Positions 7,641 through 15,591 of a stretch of DNA of 64,000 nucleotides are shown piece after piece. Position 1 is the stretch's first letter. Every line of letters starts with the position of its first letter. The DNA lies in the NCBI GenBank assembly GCA_900543515.1, contig UQRW01000004.1:10901-74900 (forward strand), read 5' to 3'. The DNA comes from an uncultured Collinsella sp. (GTDB lineage: Bacteria > Actinomycetota > Coriobacteriia > Coriobacteriales > Coriobacteriaceae). The position numbers were made by a program, and so were the translations under genes. The notes under the pieces were generated by a model that saw only the letters and a program-made list of their open reading frames with translations, made no database searches and was not told where the DNA came from.

Positions 7641-8483
7641 TTACTCCTCGGTGCTCTCGACCGTATCGGCCGTAGCATCCTCGGGCGCCGCTTCGGGCTC
7701 CGGTGCGGGGCGCTTCTCGCCACCGTAGGTCACTGTCACCATCGCGGAACGCAGGATGCGATCCGCCATGCGGTAGCCCTTCTGGTATACATCGTTGACG
7801 GTCTCGTCGTACTGCGATGCGTCCTCGACGCGACCCACGGCCTGGTGCTCGAGCGGATCGAACGCCTCGCCCTTGGGGTCGATGGGCTCAACGCCCTCGT
7901 GCGCAAACACATCGAGCAGCTTGGCATGCACCGCGTCGACACCGTCGACGAACTGCTTAAAGTCGTCGGCAAGCTCCTGGCTGCGGGCATGGTCGATCGC
8001 ACGCTCGATATCGTCGACCACCGGCAGCAGCGCGGTGACGAGCTTCTCGGTCGCGCGCTCGCGCTCGGCGATACGCTCATTGGCGGTGCGGCGACGGAAG
8101 TTCTCCCAGTCGGCCTGCAGACGGGCGGTGCGCTCGGTGGCGTCCTTTGCCTTGTCCTCGGCGGCCTTCTGAGCCTCTGCCGCAGCATCGAGCTCGTTGC
8201 GCACGTCGGCAAGCTCTTTCTGAGCCTGCTCGAACTTGAGCTTAAAGTCGTTGTCGGCGGCTTCCTCACCGGCGCGGATAGCGGCTTCCACCATCTCGTC
8301 CTCGGTCATCGTCGCCTCCTTGTTGGAATCCTCTACTTGGTTCTCGGCAGCCTCGGCGGCCGGGGCCTCGTTGGCCTCGGTATCGTCAACGGCCTCTACG
8401 GGAATCTTCACGTCCTTCTCCTCAGAGTCAACGGGGGCGGCACCAACGGCGGCCGCCTCCGTGCGAGCTTTACGGGCGGACAT
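7641..8483 (-). CDS. grpE: GrpE nucleotide-exchange factor
   Basis: The 280-residue protein promotes ADP release from DnaK. The long N-terminal helix and dimerisation region (about residues 80-150) contains LQADWENFRRRT, and the C-terminal beta domain has VYQKGYRMADRILRSAMVTV, both typical of GrpE. The first 58 residues are an acidic, low-complexity extension. A strong internal ribosome site (AAGGAGG) precedes an in-frame ATG at 8309, which would give a 222-residue protein of more usual length. The upstream ATG at 8483 has only a weak site, two bases after the dnaK stop. Either or both starts may be used. Confidence 0.93.
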   Translation of the reverse strand: MSARKARTEAAAVGAAPVDSEEKDVKIPVEAVDDTEANEAPAAEAAENQVEDSNKEATMTEDEMVEAAIRAGEEAADNDFKLKFEQAQKELADVRNELDAAAEAQKAAEDKAKDATERTARLQADWENFRRRTANERIAERERATEKLVTALLPVVDDIERAIDHARSQELADDFKQFVDGVDAVHAKLLDVFAHEGVEPIDPKGEAFDPLEHQAVGRVEDASQYDETVNDVYQKGYRMADRILRSAMVTVTYGGEKRPAPEPEAAPEDATADTVESTEE

Positions 8484-8485
8484 GA

Positions 8486-10378
8486 TTACTTGTCCTCGTC
8501 GTCCACAACCTCGTAGTCGGCGTCGACGACGTCATCGTCGGCAGGCTGGGCACCGGCGGCACCGTCGGTCTGCTGCTGAGCGTCGGCGTAGACAACCTGA
8601 GCCAGCTCGTAGGCCACAGACTGCAGGGACTCGCCGGCGGCCTTGATGGCCTCGACGTCAGAGCCCTCGAGCGCCTTCTTGGCGTCGGCGATAGCGGCCT
8701 CGGCCTTGGACTTCACGTCGGCGGAAACCTTGTCGCCCAGCTCGTTGAGGGTCTGCTCGGTGGAGTAGCACAGACTGTCGGTCTGGTTGCGGACCTCGAC
8801 CTCTTCCTTCTGCTTCTTGTCCTCCTCGGCATGAGCCTCGGCGTCCTTGACCATACGATCGACTTCGTCGTCGGACAGAGCAGTGGAGCCGGAGATGGTG
8901 ATCTGCTGCTCCTTGCCGGTGCCCTTGTCCTTAGCGGAGACCTTGACGATACCGTTGGCGTCGATGTCGAAGGTGACCTCGATCTGCGGCACGCCGCGGC
9001 GGGCAGCCGGGATACCGGTCAGCTGGAACTTACCGAGCGACTTGTTGTCGCGGGCAAGCTCGCGCTCGCCCTGGAGCACGTTGATCTCGACGCTGGTCTG
9101 GTTGTCGGCAGCGGTGGAGTAGACCTCGGTCTTGGAGGTCGGGATCGTGGTGTTGCGGTCGATCATCTTGGTCATGATGCCGCCCATGGTCTCGACACCC
9201 AGCGACAGCGGGGTAACGTCGAGCAGCAGGATGCCCTCGACGTCGCCGGTGAGCACGCCGCCCTGGACGGCAGCGCCGTCGGCAACGACCTCGTCGGGGT
9301 TCACGGACATGTTGGGCTGCTTGCCGGTCATGGTCTTGACGAGCTCCTGGACGGCGGGCATACGGGTGGAGCCGCCGACGAGGATGACCTCGGTCAGATC
9401 GGAGAGCTTAAGCTTGGCGTCGCGCAGGGCGTTGGTGACAGGTTGCTTGCAGCGCTCGAGCAGGTCACGGGTGATCTTCTCGAACTCGGCGCGGGTCAGC
9501 GTGTAGTTGAGGTGCAGCGGGCCAGACTGGTTCATGGTGATGAACGGCAGGTTGATGGTGGTCTGCTGGGCGGCGGAGAGCTCCTTCTTGGCGTTCTCGG
9601 CGGCCTCCTTCAGACGCTGCAGGGCCATGGGGTCCTGACGCAGGTCGACACCGTTCTCCTGCTGGAACTTATCGGCCATCCAATCGATGACGCGCTGATC
9701 CCAGTCGTCGCCGCCCAGGTGGTTGTCGCCCGAGGTGGACAGAACCTCAAACACGCCGTCGGCGAGGTCGAGGATGGAGACGTCGAAGGTGCCGCCGCCC
9801 AGGTCGAAGACCAGGATGCGCTGGTCGGTGCCCTGCTTGTCCAGACCATAGGCCAGAGCAGCAGCGGTCGGCTCGTTGACGATACGCTTGACGTTGAGGC
9901 CGGCGATCTTACCGGCGTCCTTGGTGGCCTGACGCTGGGCGTCGTTGAAGTAGGCCGGGACGGTGATGACGGCGTCGGTGACGGTCTCGCCCAGATACTT
10001 CTCGGCGTCGGCCTTCATCTTTGCGAGCGTCATGGCGCTCACCTGCTCAGCGGTGTAATCCTTGCCCTCGATGTCGACGACGGCACGGCCACCCTGGCCC
10101 TCCTTGACCTCGTACGGCACAGTCTTGATCTCGGAGGTGCACTCGGAGTACTTGCGGCCCATGAAGCGCTTGATGGAGAACACGGTGTTCTTGGGGTTGG
10201 TGACAGCCTGGTTCTTAGCGGCCTTACCCACGACGCGGTCGCCGTCGGCACGGAAGCCCACGACGGACGGGGTGGTGCGGTCGCCCTCGGCGTTCACGAT
10301 AATGGTCGGAGAACCGCCCTCGAGAACGGCCATTGCGGAGTTAGTAGTACCAAGGTCGATACCAAGAATCTTGCCCAT
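8486..10378 (-). CDS. dnaK: DnaK (Hsp70 chaperone)
   Basis: The 630-residue Hsp70 has the phosphate-1 motif GIDLGTTNSAMAV (residues 6-18), the phosphate-2 motif VFDLGGGTFDVSIL, the adenosine motif ILVGGSTRMPAVQ, the beta substrate-binding domain and a helical lid ending in an acidic tail (DDDVVDADYEVVDDEDK). It folds and refolds proteins in the cytoplasm with DnaJ and GrpE and, in HspR systems, serves as co-repressor. It is the first gene of the operon. The 110-bp leader ends at a promoter overlapped by the candidate HspR operator at 10488-10514. Coding is full length and undamaged. Confidence 0.98.
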   Translation of the reverse strand: MGKILGIDLGTTNSAMAVLEGGSPTIIVNAEGDRTTPSVVGFRADGDRVVGKAAKNQAVTNPKNTVFSIKRFMGRKYSECTSEIKTVPYEVKEGQGGRAVVDIEGKDYTAEQVSAMTLAKMKADAEKYLGETVTDAVITVPAYFNDAQRQATKDAGKIAGLNVKRIVNEPTAAALAYGLDKQGTDQRILVFDLGGGTFDVSILDLADGVFEVLSTSGDNHLGGDDWDQRVIDWMADKFQQENGVDLRQDPMALQRLKEAAENAKKELSAAQQTTINLPFITMNQSGPLHLNYTLTRAEFEKITRDLLERCKQPVTNALRDAKLKLSDLTEVILVGGSTRMPAVQELVKTMTGKQPNMSVNPDEVVADGAAVQGGVLTGDVEGILLLDVTPLSLGVETMGGIMTKMIDRNTTIPTSKTEVYSTAADNQTSVEINVLQGERELARDNKSLGKFQLTGIPAARRGVPQIEVTFDIDANGIVKVSAKDKGTGKEQQITISGSTALSDDEVDRMVKDAEAHAEEDKKQKEEVEVRNQTDSLCYSTEQTLNELGDKVSADVKSKAEAAIADAKKALEGSDVEAIKAAGESLQSVAYELAQVVYADAQQQTDGAAGAQPADDDVVDADYEVVDDEDK

Positions 10379-10487
10379 TAGAAATTCCCTCTCTCTTGTG
10401 CGTTTGCACCGACTCGGCGGTCTGCCGAGCGGTGTTTCGGCTTGTCTTTCAGGATGTAGTGTATCCCCTTATGGGCCGGAATATACA

Positions 10488-10514
10488 AAATCTAAGTCAA
10501 TTCATATAAGATTT
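10488..10514 (-). promoter_or_regulatory. Candidate HspR operator and promoter of the dnaK operon
   Basis: The 27-bp site has arms AAATCT and AGATTT and shares AAATCTAAGTC and TAAGATTT with the clpB site at 154-180. On the gene strand a TATATT -10 box begins two bases after the motif, so repressor and RNA polymerase would compete. The flanking TATACA is also similar at both genes. The identity of the binding protein is inferred. Confidence 0.65.
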
Positions 10515-10651
10515 CTTATTGCCAAGAGTTTAGGTTCGCAAATATGCAGGTAGACGCGCTGAATGAGTTCTCGGCAAATCTATTGAGATCTATGTAGAGA
10601 TGGCTGAGGCTTGAGTCCGGAGCCGCACGGAACGGTCTTGGGCGACCCCGA

Positions 10652-10821
10652 GGAAAGCGCGGCCCGTTTTGAGCATGAATTCTGGAACACAGTTTCCTCT
10701 TGAAGGCTCGACCGGAAACTACATCCCGGTTTGAGCACCGATTCCGGGACGCAGTTTCCGCCAGAAGGCTCGACCGGAAAGCACGACCCGTTTTGGACGT
10801 AGATTACGGGATGCCCTTTCC
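10652..10821. repeat. Family 3 palindrome array, three 46-bp units at 62-bp period
   Basis: Units at 10652-10697, 10714-10759 and 10776-10821 each start GGAAA and end TTTCC, with CCCGTTTTGA-like sequence in the left half. The spacers contain GGCTCGACC. A second three-unit array with the same unit length and period lies at 27407-27576. It fills the gap between the dnaK promoter and the ferredoxin gene; nothing gene-like is seen at 10515-10651 or 10822-10950. Confidence 0.88.
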
Positions 10822-10956
10822 GCAGGCGCGCTCAATCGCCCTATATTTCAAGTCACCTTTAGCTAACATTTACGCAGCTCAACGGCCCCACCTGCGTGTT
10901 TTTTAGTAAACCTTGGCATACTCGGCGAACGGTATGAAGATGCCGGTCAGAGGGTA

Positions 10957-10984
10957 TTGCAAACGGTCGCTCCCGTGGTATGTT
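10957..10984 (+). promoter_or_regulatory. Promoter of the ferredoxin gene
   Basis: TTGCAA and TATGTT are separated by 16 bases, about 60 bp upstream of the ferredoxin ATG. No operator-like repeat is visible. Confidence 0.5.
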
Positions 10985-11045
10985 TTTGCCCGAATCAAAC
11001 CGGCGCGCATCGCCTGTAGCGTCGGTCAACAGAGAGGAAACTACC

Positions 11046-11231
11046 ATGGCTCATCCCGTAATTGATGCCGACGAGTGCATCGCTTGTGGCGTTTGCGTCG
11101 ACTCCTGCCCCGCTGGCGTTCTGGAGCTCCAGGACGTCGCTACCGTCGCTGACGAGGACTCCTGCGTCGCCTGTGGCGCTTGCCAGGACGCTTGCCCCGC
11201 TGGCGCGATCACCGAGATCGTCGAGGAGTAA
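11046..11231 (+). CDS. 2[4Fe-4S] ferredoxin
   Basis: A 61-residue bacterial (clostridial-type) ferredoxin, a low-potential electron carrier for anaerobic oxidoreductases in the cytoplasm. Two complete cluster motifs are present, CIACGVCVDSCP and CVACGACQDACP, in the expected two-fold arrangement. The ATG at 11046 is chosen because AGAGGA precedes it at normal spacing and because the family starts immediately before the first cluster; an upstream frame extension is not credible. It is monocistronic, with its own promoter and a strong terminator at 11271. Partners could include hydrogenase or pyruvate:ferredoxin oxidoreductase, neither of which is in the window. Confidence 0.96.
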   Translation: MAHPVIDADECIACGVCVDSCPAGVLELQDVATVADEDSCVACGACQDACPAGAITEIVEE

Positions 11232-11270
11232 CAACTCCCCCACCTGCACACTCAAAAGTACACCGTGCAC

Positions 11271-11310
11271 AAAAAAGGAGGCCTCCGCATCGCCGCGGAG
11301 GCCTCCTTTT
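11271..11310 (+). terminator. Intrinsic terminator of the ferredoxin gene
   Basis: AAAAGGAGGCCTCCGC pairs with GCGGAGGCCTCCTTTT, a near-perfect stem followed by a T-run. The A-run on the other side may also make it work in reverse. Confidence 0.92.
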
Positions 11311-11348
11311 GCATGTGTGGGCAGCTAATTTGAAGCGGGACCCTTGGC

Positions 11349-11413
11349 AGTTGCGGTGGAATAGTTCCTGTTTTATGGCTTAGATGCCGATTTGGAACTA
11401 TTTCACCGCAACT
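11349..11413. repeat. Family 4 palindrome (AGTTGCGGTGGAATAGTTCC)
   Basis: A 65-bp unit with 20-bp arms, AGTTGCGGTGGAATAGTTCC and GGAACTATTTCACCGCAACT, around a 25-bp centre. A second copy lies at 33779-33842. It sits between convergent genes (ferredoxin and niaR). Confidence 0.88.
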
Positions 11414-11430
11414 TATAGATGCAGCGTCGG

Positions 11431-11976
11431 CTACGAGAGATCATCCTCGTAGGGCATTAAATCGGCAAGGTAGCCTTTCTCCTTGAGCATGGCCTCGATC
11501 TCGTCGAGGGTCTGTTCGTCCTCCGCCGCAATGCGATGGAAGTGATAGCCGCTCGTCACCGTTAGCAGCGGAAAGCTCTTGCCGCTCTCGATATCGCGCA
11601 GATAGCGCTCGACATCGCGGCGGTTGCGGATGTCCAGGTCGGCCGTAATCTTACCGTACACGCGGTGATTGACAATCACGTTGAGCACGGCGCCGCCGGC
11701 GTCGACGATACTCGTGAGCTCATCGCCTGCCTGCTCCACGCTGTGGCGAACCTTGACCAAGCGCGTAGGCACGGCGGGGCTGCTCGCCGCCTCCTGTAGC
11801 ACATAGCCGCGATTGGTGGCGACGATATCGTGTCCGTCGGCGCGCAGCAGGGCAATGTCCTGCACCACGACCTGGCGGCTCACACCCACCTCGCGGGCAA
11901 GCGCGCTGCCCGAAACGGGCTCCGTGGCCCCCTCAAGTACGCCCATGATGGCACGGCGACGCTCGCGGGCGTCCAT
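11431..11976 (-). CDS. niaR: NiaR-type niacin-responsive repressor
   Basis: The 181-residue regulator has an N-terminal HTH_11 domain (about residues 5-60, SGSALAREVGVSRQVVVQDI) and a C-terminal 3H domain. The three histidine signatures are visible in VRHSVEQAG, VNHRVYGK and GYHFHRI. NiaR proteins bind nicotinic acid and repress NAD synthesis and niacin uptake genes. It is the last gene of nadA-nadB-nadC-niaR; its start overlaps the nadC stop by one base. The likely target is the 44-bp palindrome at 15340-15383 in front of nadA. Autoregulation follows from the operon structure. Confidence 0.9.
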   Translation of the reverse strand: MDARERRRAIMGVLEGATEPVSGSALAREVGVSRQVVVQDIALLRADGHDIVATNRGYVLQEAASSPAVPTRLVKVRHSVEQAGDELTSIVDAGGAVLNVIVNHRVYGKITADLDIRNRRDVERYLRDIESGKSFPLLTVTSGYHFHRIAAEDEQTLDEIEAMLKEKGYLADLMPYEDDLS

Positions 11977-12836
11977 TATTTACCGTCCAGCAGACGCAGG
12001 TGCTTAAGCGAGAGGTCGAGGATCGGCGCAGAGTGCGTCAACGCCCCCGAGCTAATAAAGTCAACGCCCAGGTCGGCGAGCGCTCGGATATTGCTGGCAT
12101 CCACGTTGCCCGAGCACTCGGTCTTGGCGCGGCCGGCGATAAGCTCGATTGCGGCAGCCATGTCGTCGTGGGTCATGTTGTCGAACATGATGATATCGGC
12201 GCCGGCCTCCACGGCCTCGCGCACCATGTCCAGGTTCTCGCACTCAATCTCGACCGTCGTGGTAAACGACGCATGGGCGCGCGCCATCTCGATTGCGCGT
12301 GCCACGCCGCCGGCGGCGTCGATGTGGTTGTCCTTGAGCATAACGGCCGTCGACAGGTTGTAGCGGTGATTGCTGCCGCCGCCGATCTCGACCGCAGCCT
12401 TCTCGAAGACGCGCATGCCCGGCGTGGTCTTGCGCGTGTCGACAAGCACGGTCTTGGTGCCCTCGAGCGCAGCCGCCATCCGATGCGTGTAAGTAGCGAT
12501 ACCGCTCATGCGCTGCAGGTAGTTGAGCGCCACACGCTCGCCCGAAAGCAGCACGCGCGCGTCTCCGCGCACCTGGCCCACGTGATCGCCAGCGTGCACC
12601 TCGTCACCGTCGGCAACATCAAACAGCACCGAGCTCTGCGGATCCAGCAGCTCAAAGGTGCGGGCGAATACGTCCAGGCCGGCGATAATGCCGTCGGCCT
12701 TGGCGATGAGCTCAACGGTAGCGGGGCGCGCCGTGGGGCACACGCTCGCCGTACTCACGTCCTCAAAGGTAATGTCCTCGCGCAGAGCCTGCAAAATCAG
12801 ATCATCGACGACGAGCTTCATGGTAATGGGATTCAT
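11976..12836 (-). CDS. nadC: Nicotinate-nucleotide pyrophosphorylase (quinolinate phosphoribosyltransferase)
   Basis: The 286-residue enzyme converts quinolinate and PRPP to nicotinate mononucleotide, CO2 and pyrophosphate. Recognisable motifs are RKTTPGMRVFEKAAVEIGGG (active-site loop), NHRYNLSTAVMLKDNHI and the C-terminal LGVDFISSGALTHS. A GGAGGAG ribosome site lies inside the end of nadB, and the ATG follows the nadB stop by three bases, so translation is coupled. Length is normal for the family. It supplies the third step of de novo NAD synthesis after NadB and NadA. Confidence 0.97.
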   Translation of the reverse strand: MNPITMKLVVDDLILQALREDITFEDVSTASVCPTARPATVELIAKADGIIAGLDVFARTFELLDPQSSVLFDVADGDEVHAGDHVGQVRGDARVLLSGERVALNYLQRMSGIATYTHRMAAALEGTKTVLVDTRKTTPGMRVFEKAAVEIGGGSNHRYNLSTAVMLKDNHIDAAGGVARAIEMARAHASFTTTVEIECENLDMVREAVEAGADIIMFDNMTHDDMAAAIELIAGRAKTECSGNVDASNIRALADLGVDFISSGALTHSAPILDLSLKHLRLLDGK

Positions 12837-12839
12837 GGC

Positions 12840-14216
12840 CTACTCCTCCACGGCCTGCGTGCCGGCGGCACGGGCCAGATCATCGATTGCAAGGATATCG
12901 GAACTCAGGGCGCGATGGCGTCCATCGAGCGCGGGCTCGCCCGCCTGCTCCACGGCAAGCGACTCGCCGGTACGCATACGCCAAGCAGCGCGGCGACCCC
13001 AGACTAGGGACTCGAGCAGGCTGTTAGAAGCTAGGCGGTTCTTGCCGTGAACGCCGTTGCAGGCCGTCTCGCCCGCGGCGTAGAGCTCGGGCATCGAGGT
13101 GCGGCCGTCCTTGTCGACCCACACGCCGCCCATAAAGTAGTGCTGCGTGGGTGTGACGGGAATGGGCTCGTCCAAGATGTCGCGGCCGTCCTCCAGGCAG
13201 CGCGCGCGGATGTTGGTAAAGTGCCCAGTCACCACATCGCGTTCGACGGGGGCAAAGCTCAGCCATTCGTGCTCAGTGCCGTCCTGCTTCATCTGCTCGC
13301 GGATGGCGGCGGCGACCACGTCGCGCGGCTGCAACTCGTCGGTAAAACGCTCGCCAGCGGCATTGAGCAGAATCGCGCCCTCGCCGCGGCAGCTTTCGCT
13401 GATCAGGAACGTGCGGCCCGGCTGCGGCGAGAACAGACCCGTGGGGTGGATCTGCACGTAGTCCAGGTGCTCCATCGTGATGCCGTGCTCCTGCGCGATG
13501 TAGCAGGCATCGCCCGTGAGCTGCGGGTAGTTAGTCGAATGGTCGTACACGCCACCGATACCGCCCGTTGCCCACAGCGTGTGGCGGGCATGGATCTTAA
13601 ACGGCTTACCGGCACGCACGCCCTCGGCGGCATTTGCCAGCTCGTCGGCGGGGCGAGCTGAATCGTCCTCGTCCACGGCAACGGCGACGACGCCGGTGCA
13701 CACCGTGGCGCCATCGCGCTCGGCGGTCAGGATGTCGGTCATGGCAACGTGTTCGAGAATCTGCACGTTGTCCAGCTTGCGGACAGCCTGGAGCAGTTTG
13801 GTCGTAATCTCCTTGCCCGTAATATCGGCATGGAAGGCAATGCGCGGACGGCTGTGCGCGCCCTCGCGGGTAAAATTGAGGCTGCCGTCGGCCTTGCGCT
13901 CAAAATCCACGCCCATCGCTAGCAGGTCGTTGATGACCGAGCGACTCGAGCGAATCATGATGTCGACGCTCTCGCGGCGGTTCTCGTAGTGGCCGGCGTG
14001 CATGGTGTCCTCAAAGAAGGCATCGTAGTCCGAGCCTTCGGGCAGCACGCAGATGCCGCCCTGCGCGAGCATCGAATCGCACTCATCGACCGCGCCCTTG
14101 GAGAGCATGATCACGCGCGTGCTCGTCGGCAGATTGAGGGCCGCGTACAGACCCGCCACGCCGCAGCCGGCAATAACGACGTCGCACTCCATATCGGGGT
14201 ATTGCTTGGTTTCCAC
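12840..14216 (-). CDS. nadB: L-aspartate oxidase
   Basis: The 458-residue flavoprotein oxidises L-aspartate to iminoaspartate, using fumarate or another acceptor in anaerobes. The FAD-binding motif VVIAGCGVAGLYAAL is at the N-terminus. SMLAQGGICV, ISESCRGEGAILLN and the C-terminal KNRLASNSLLESLVWGRRAA are typical of NadB. The GTG start at 14216 is chosen because GGGAGAGG lies six bases upstream and the Rossmann motif follows at once. The frame is open further upstream to 14603, but that stretch overlaps nadA and has unlikely composition. Second gene of the NAD operon. Confidence 0.95.
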   Translation of the reverse strand: METKQYPDMECDVVIAGCGVAGLYAALNLPTSTRVIMLSKGAVDECDSMLAQGGICVLPEGSDYDAFFEDTMHAGHYENRRESVDIMIRSSRSVINDLLAMGVDFERKADGSLNFTREGAHSRPRIAFHADITGKEITTKLLQAVRKLDNVQILEHVAMTDILTAERDGATVCTGVVAVAVDEDDSARPADELANAAEGVRAGKPFKIHARHTLWATGGIGGVYDHSTNYPQLTGDACYIAQEHGITMEHLDYVQIHPTGLFSPQPGRTFLISESCRGEGAILLNAAGERFTDELQPRDVVAAAIREQMKQDGTEHEWLSFAPVERDVVTGHFTNIRARCLEDGRDILDEPIPVTPTQHYFMGGVWVDKDGRTSMPELYAAGETACNGVHGKNRLASNSLLESLVWGRRAAWRMRTGESLAVEQAGEPALDGRHRALSSDILAIDDLARAAGTQAVEE

Positions 14217-14272
14217 AGGAATCCTCTCCCTTGTAATGTGACATAAGGGACCGTCCCTCATGCAACATTGTT

Positions 14273-15298
14273 CTAGCGCGCTGCGTACTCGAGCATACGG
14301 TCGAGCGTGAGCTTGGCCTGGTCTGCCGCCTCGTCCGAGACGCCGATCTGCACCTCGCCCTCGCCCGTCTCCAGGCAGCGCACGAGCTTTTCGAGCGTGA
14401 TGAGGTCCATGTTGACGCAGGTGGGCTGCACCGCGGGGAAGTAGAACTTCTTGCCAGCGCCCTGGCAGCGGCGCTCGAGCTCGTAGAGCACGCCGCGAAC
14501 CGTCACGATGATGAACTCGCTCGCGTCGGACTCCTCGGCATACTTGATGATGCCGGCGGTGGAGCCGATGTAGTCGGCCTCGGCCAGGACGTCGGCCTTG
14601 CACTCGGGGTGCGCCAGCACGAGCGCGTCGGGGTGGGCCTCCGTCGCGTCGACGATCTGCTCGACGGTGATGATGTGATGGCGCGGGCAGTAGCCGTTGT
14701 TGAGGATGACGTGCTTTTGCGGCACCTGCTCGGCTACGAAGCGTCCCAGGTTTTGGTCGGGAATGAACAAAATATGCTGCTGCGGCAGCTCGGACACGAT
14801 CTTAACGGCGTTGGAACTGGTGACGCACACGTCGCTCCAGCTCTTGATCTCGACCGTGGAGTTGACGTAGCACACCACGGCCAGGTCGTCGCCGTACTCG
14901 GCGCGCGCCGCGTCGACCGTCTCGCGCTTGACCATGTGCGCCATGGGACAGTCCGCGCCCGGCTCGGGCAGCAGCACGGTCTTAGTGGGATTGAGCAGCT
15001 TGGCGCTCTCGCCCATAAACTCCACGCCGCACAACACGATGGTCTGCTGCGGCAGGCTCTTGGCGAGCTTTGCCAGGTAGAAGCTGTCGCCGACGTAATC
15101 GGCAACGGCTTGGACCTCGGGCGCCACGTAATAGTGCGCCAGGATCACCGCGTCACGTTGGGTTTTTAGTTGCTGAATGGCCTCGACGAGCTCTGCGGGC
15201 ACCAGTGCCGCGCGCTCCGTTGCCGTCGTTGCCGATGCTAGGCCGGCCGCGATATCGCGTGCAAGCTCCGACGCATCCATGTTCGCGCTCTGTGCCAT
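14273..15298 (-). CDS. nadA: Quinolinate synthase
   Basis: The 341-residue [4Fe-4S] enzyme condenses iminoaspartate with dihydroxyacetone phosphate to quinolinate. Conserved segments are ILAHYYVAPEVQAVADYVGDS, VLCGVEFMGESAKLL, LPEPGADCPMA, NGYCPRHHIITVE and HPECKADVLAEADYIGSTAGI. The cluster cysteines are expected in LCGVEF, HPECK and QPTCVNM. The ATG at 15298 follows GAGAGGGG; a TTG one codon earlier is an alternative. It is the first gene of the NAD operon, transcribed from a promoter embedded in the palindrome at 15340-15383. Confidence 0.97.
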   Translation of the reverse strand: MAQSANMDASELARDIAAGLASATTATERAALVPAELVEAIQQLKTQRDAVILAHYYVAPEVQAVADYVGDSFYLAKLAKSLPQQTIVLCGVEFMGESAKLLNPTKTVLLPEPGADCPMAHMVKRETVDAARAEYGDDLAVVCYVNSTVEIKSWSDVCVTSSNAVKIVSELPQQHILFIPDQNLGRFVAEQVPQKHVILNNGYCPRHHIITVEQIVDATEAHPDALVLAHPECKADVLAEADYIGSTAGIIKYAEESDASEFIIVTVRGVLYELERRCQGAGKKFYFPAVQPTCVNMDLITLEKLVRCLETGEGEVQIGVSDEAADQAKLTLDRMLEYAAR

Positions 15299-15339
15299 CA
15301 AGGCCCCTCTCTATTGGCGAATCTTGGGGCTTTAGTATG

Positions 15340-15383
15340 ACACCTGGCTTTACAGCTGACAAGACAGCTGTAAAGCCAGGTGT
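15340..15383 (-). promoter_or_regulatory. Perfect 44-bp palindrome and nadA promoter, candidate NiaR operator
   Basis: Two 19-bp arms (ACACCTGGCTTTACAGCTG and its complement) flank ACAAGA. On the gene strand TTGTCA (-35) starts in the centre and CATACT (-10) follows 17 bases later, so one arm exactly fills the promoter spacer. TGTAAAG occurs in each orientation. The NAD operon order and the niaR gene make NiaR the likely ligand, but the motif was not matched to a reference. Confidence 0.7.
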
Positions 15384-15591
15384 AAAGTTGAAATAAAGAT
15401 TCAATCATGCGGCGGGTCCATTTTCGGACTGGCAAGCTCAGGATAGTCGAGCTCTCGATAGCGCAGGGGGCATCTTTCGCCACCGCAATACCGCTTGGCG
15501 CGAGTTGCACGACGCGGGACGCAAATGGGACACGCCTCCGCAGGCGGTCCGCACCCAATGTGGCAAAATCGAACTACTAAGGGGGCTCAGA

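Noticed and set aside
10380..10640. Canonical HAIR (CTTGAGT-N7-ACTCAAG) site
   Set aside because: An isolated CTTGAGT occurs at about 10608 but lacks the second half-site; the 27-bp motif at 10488 is preferred.
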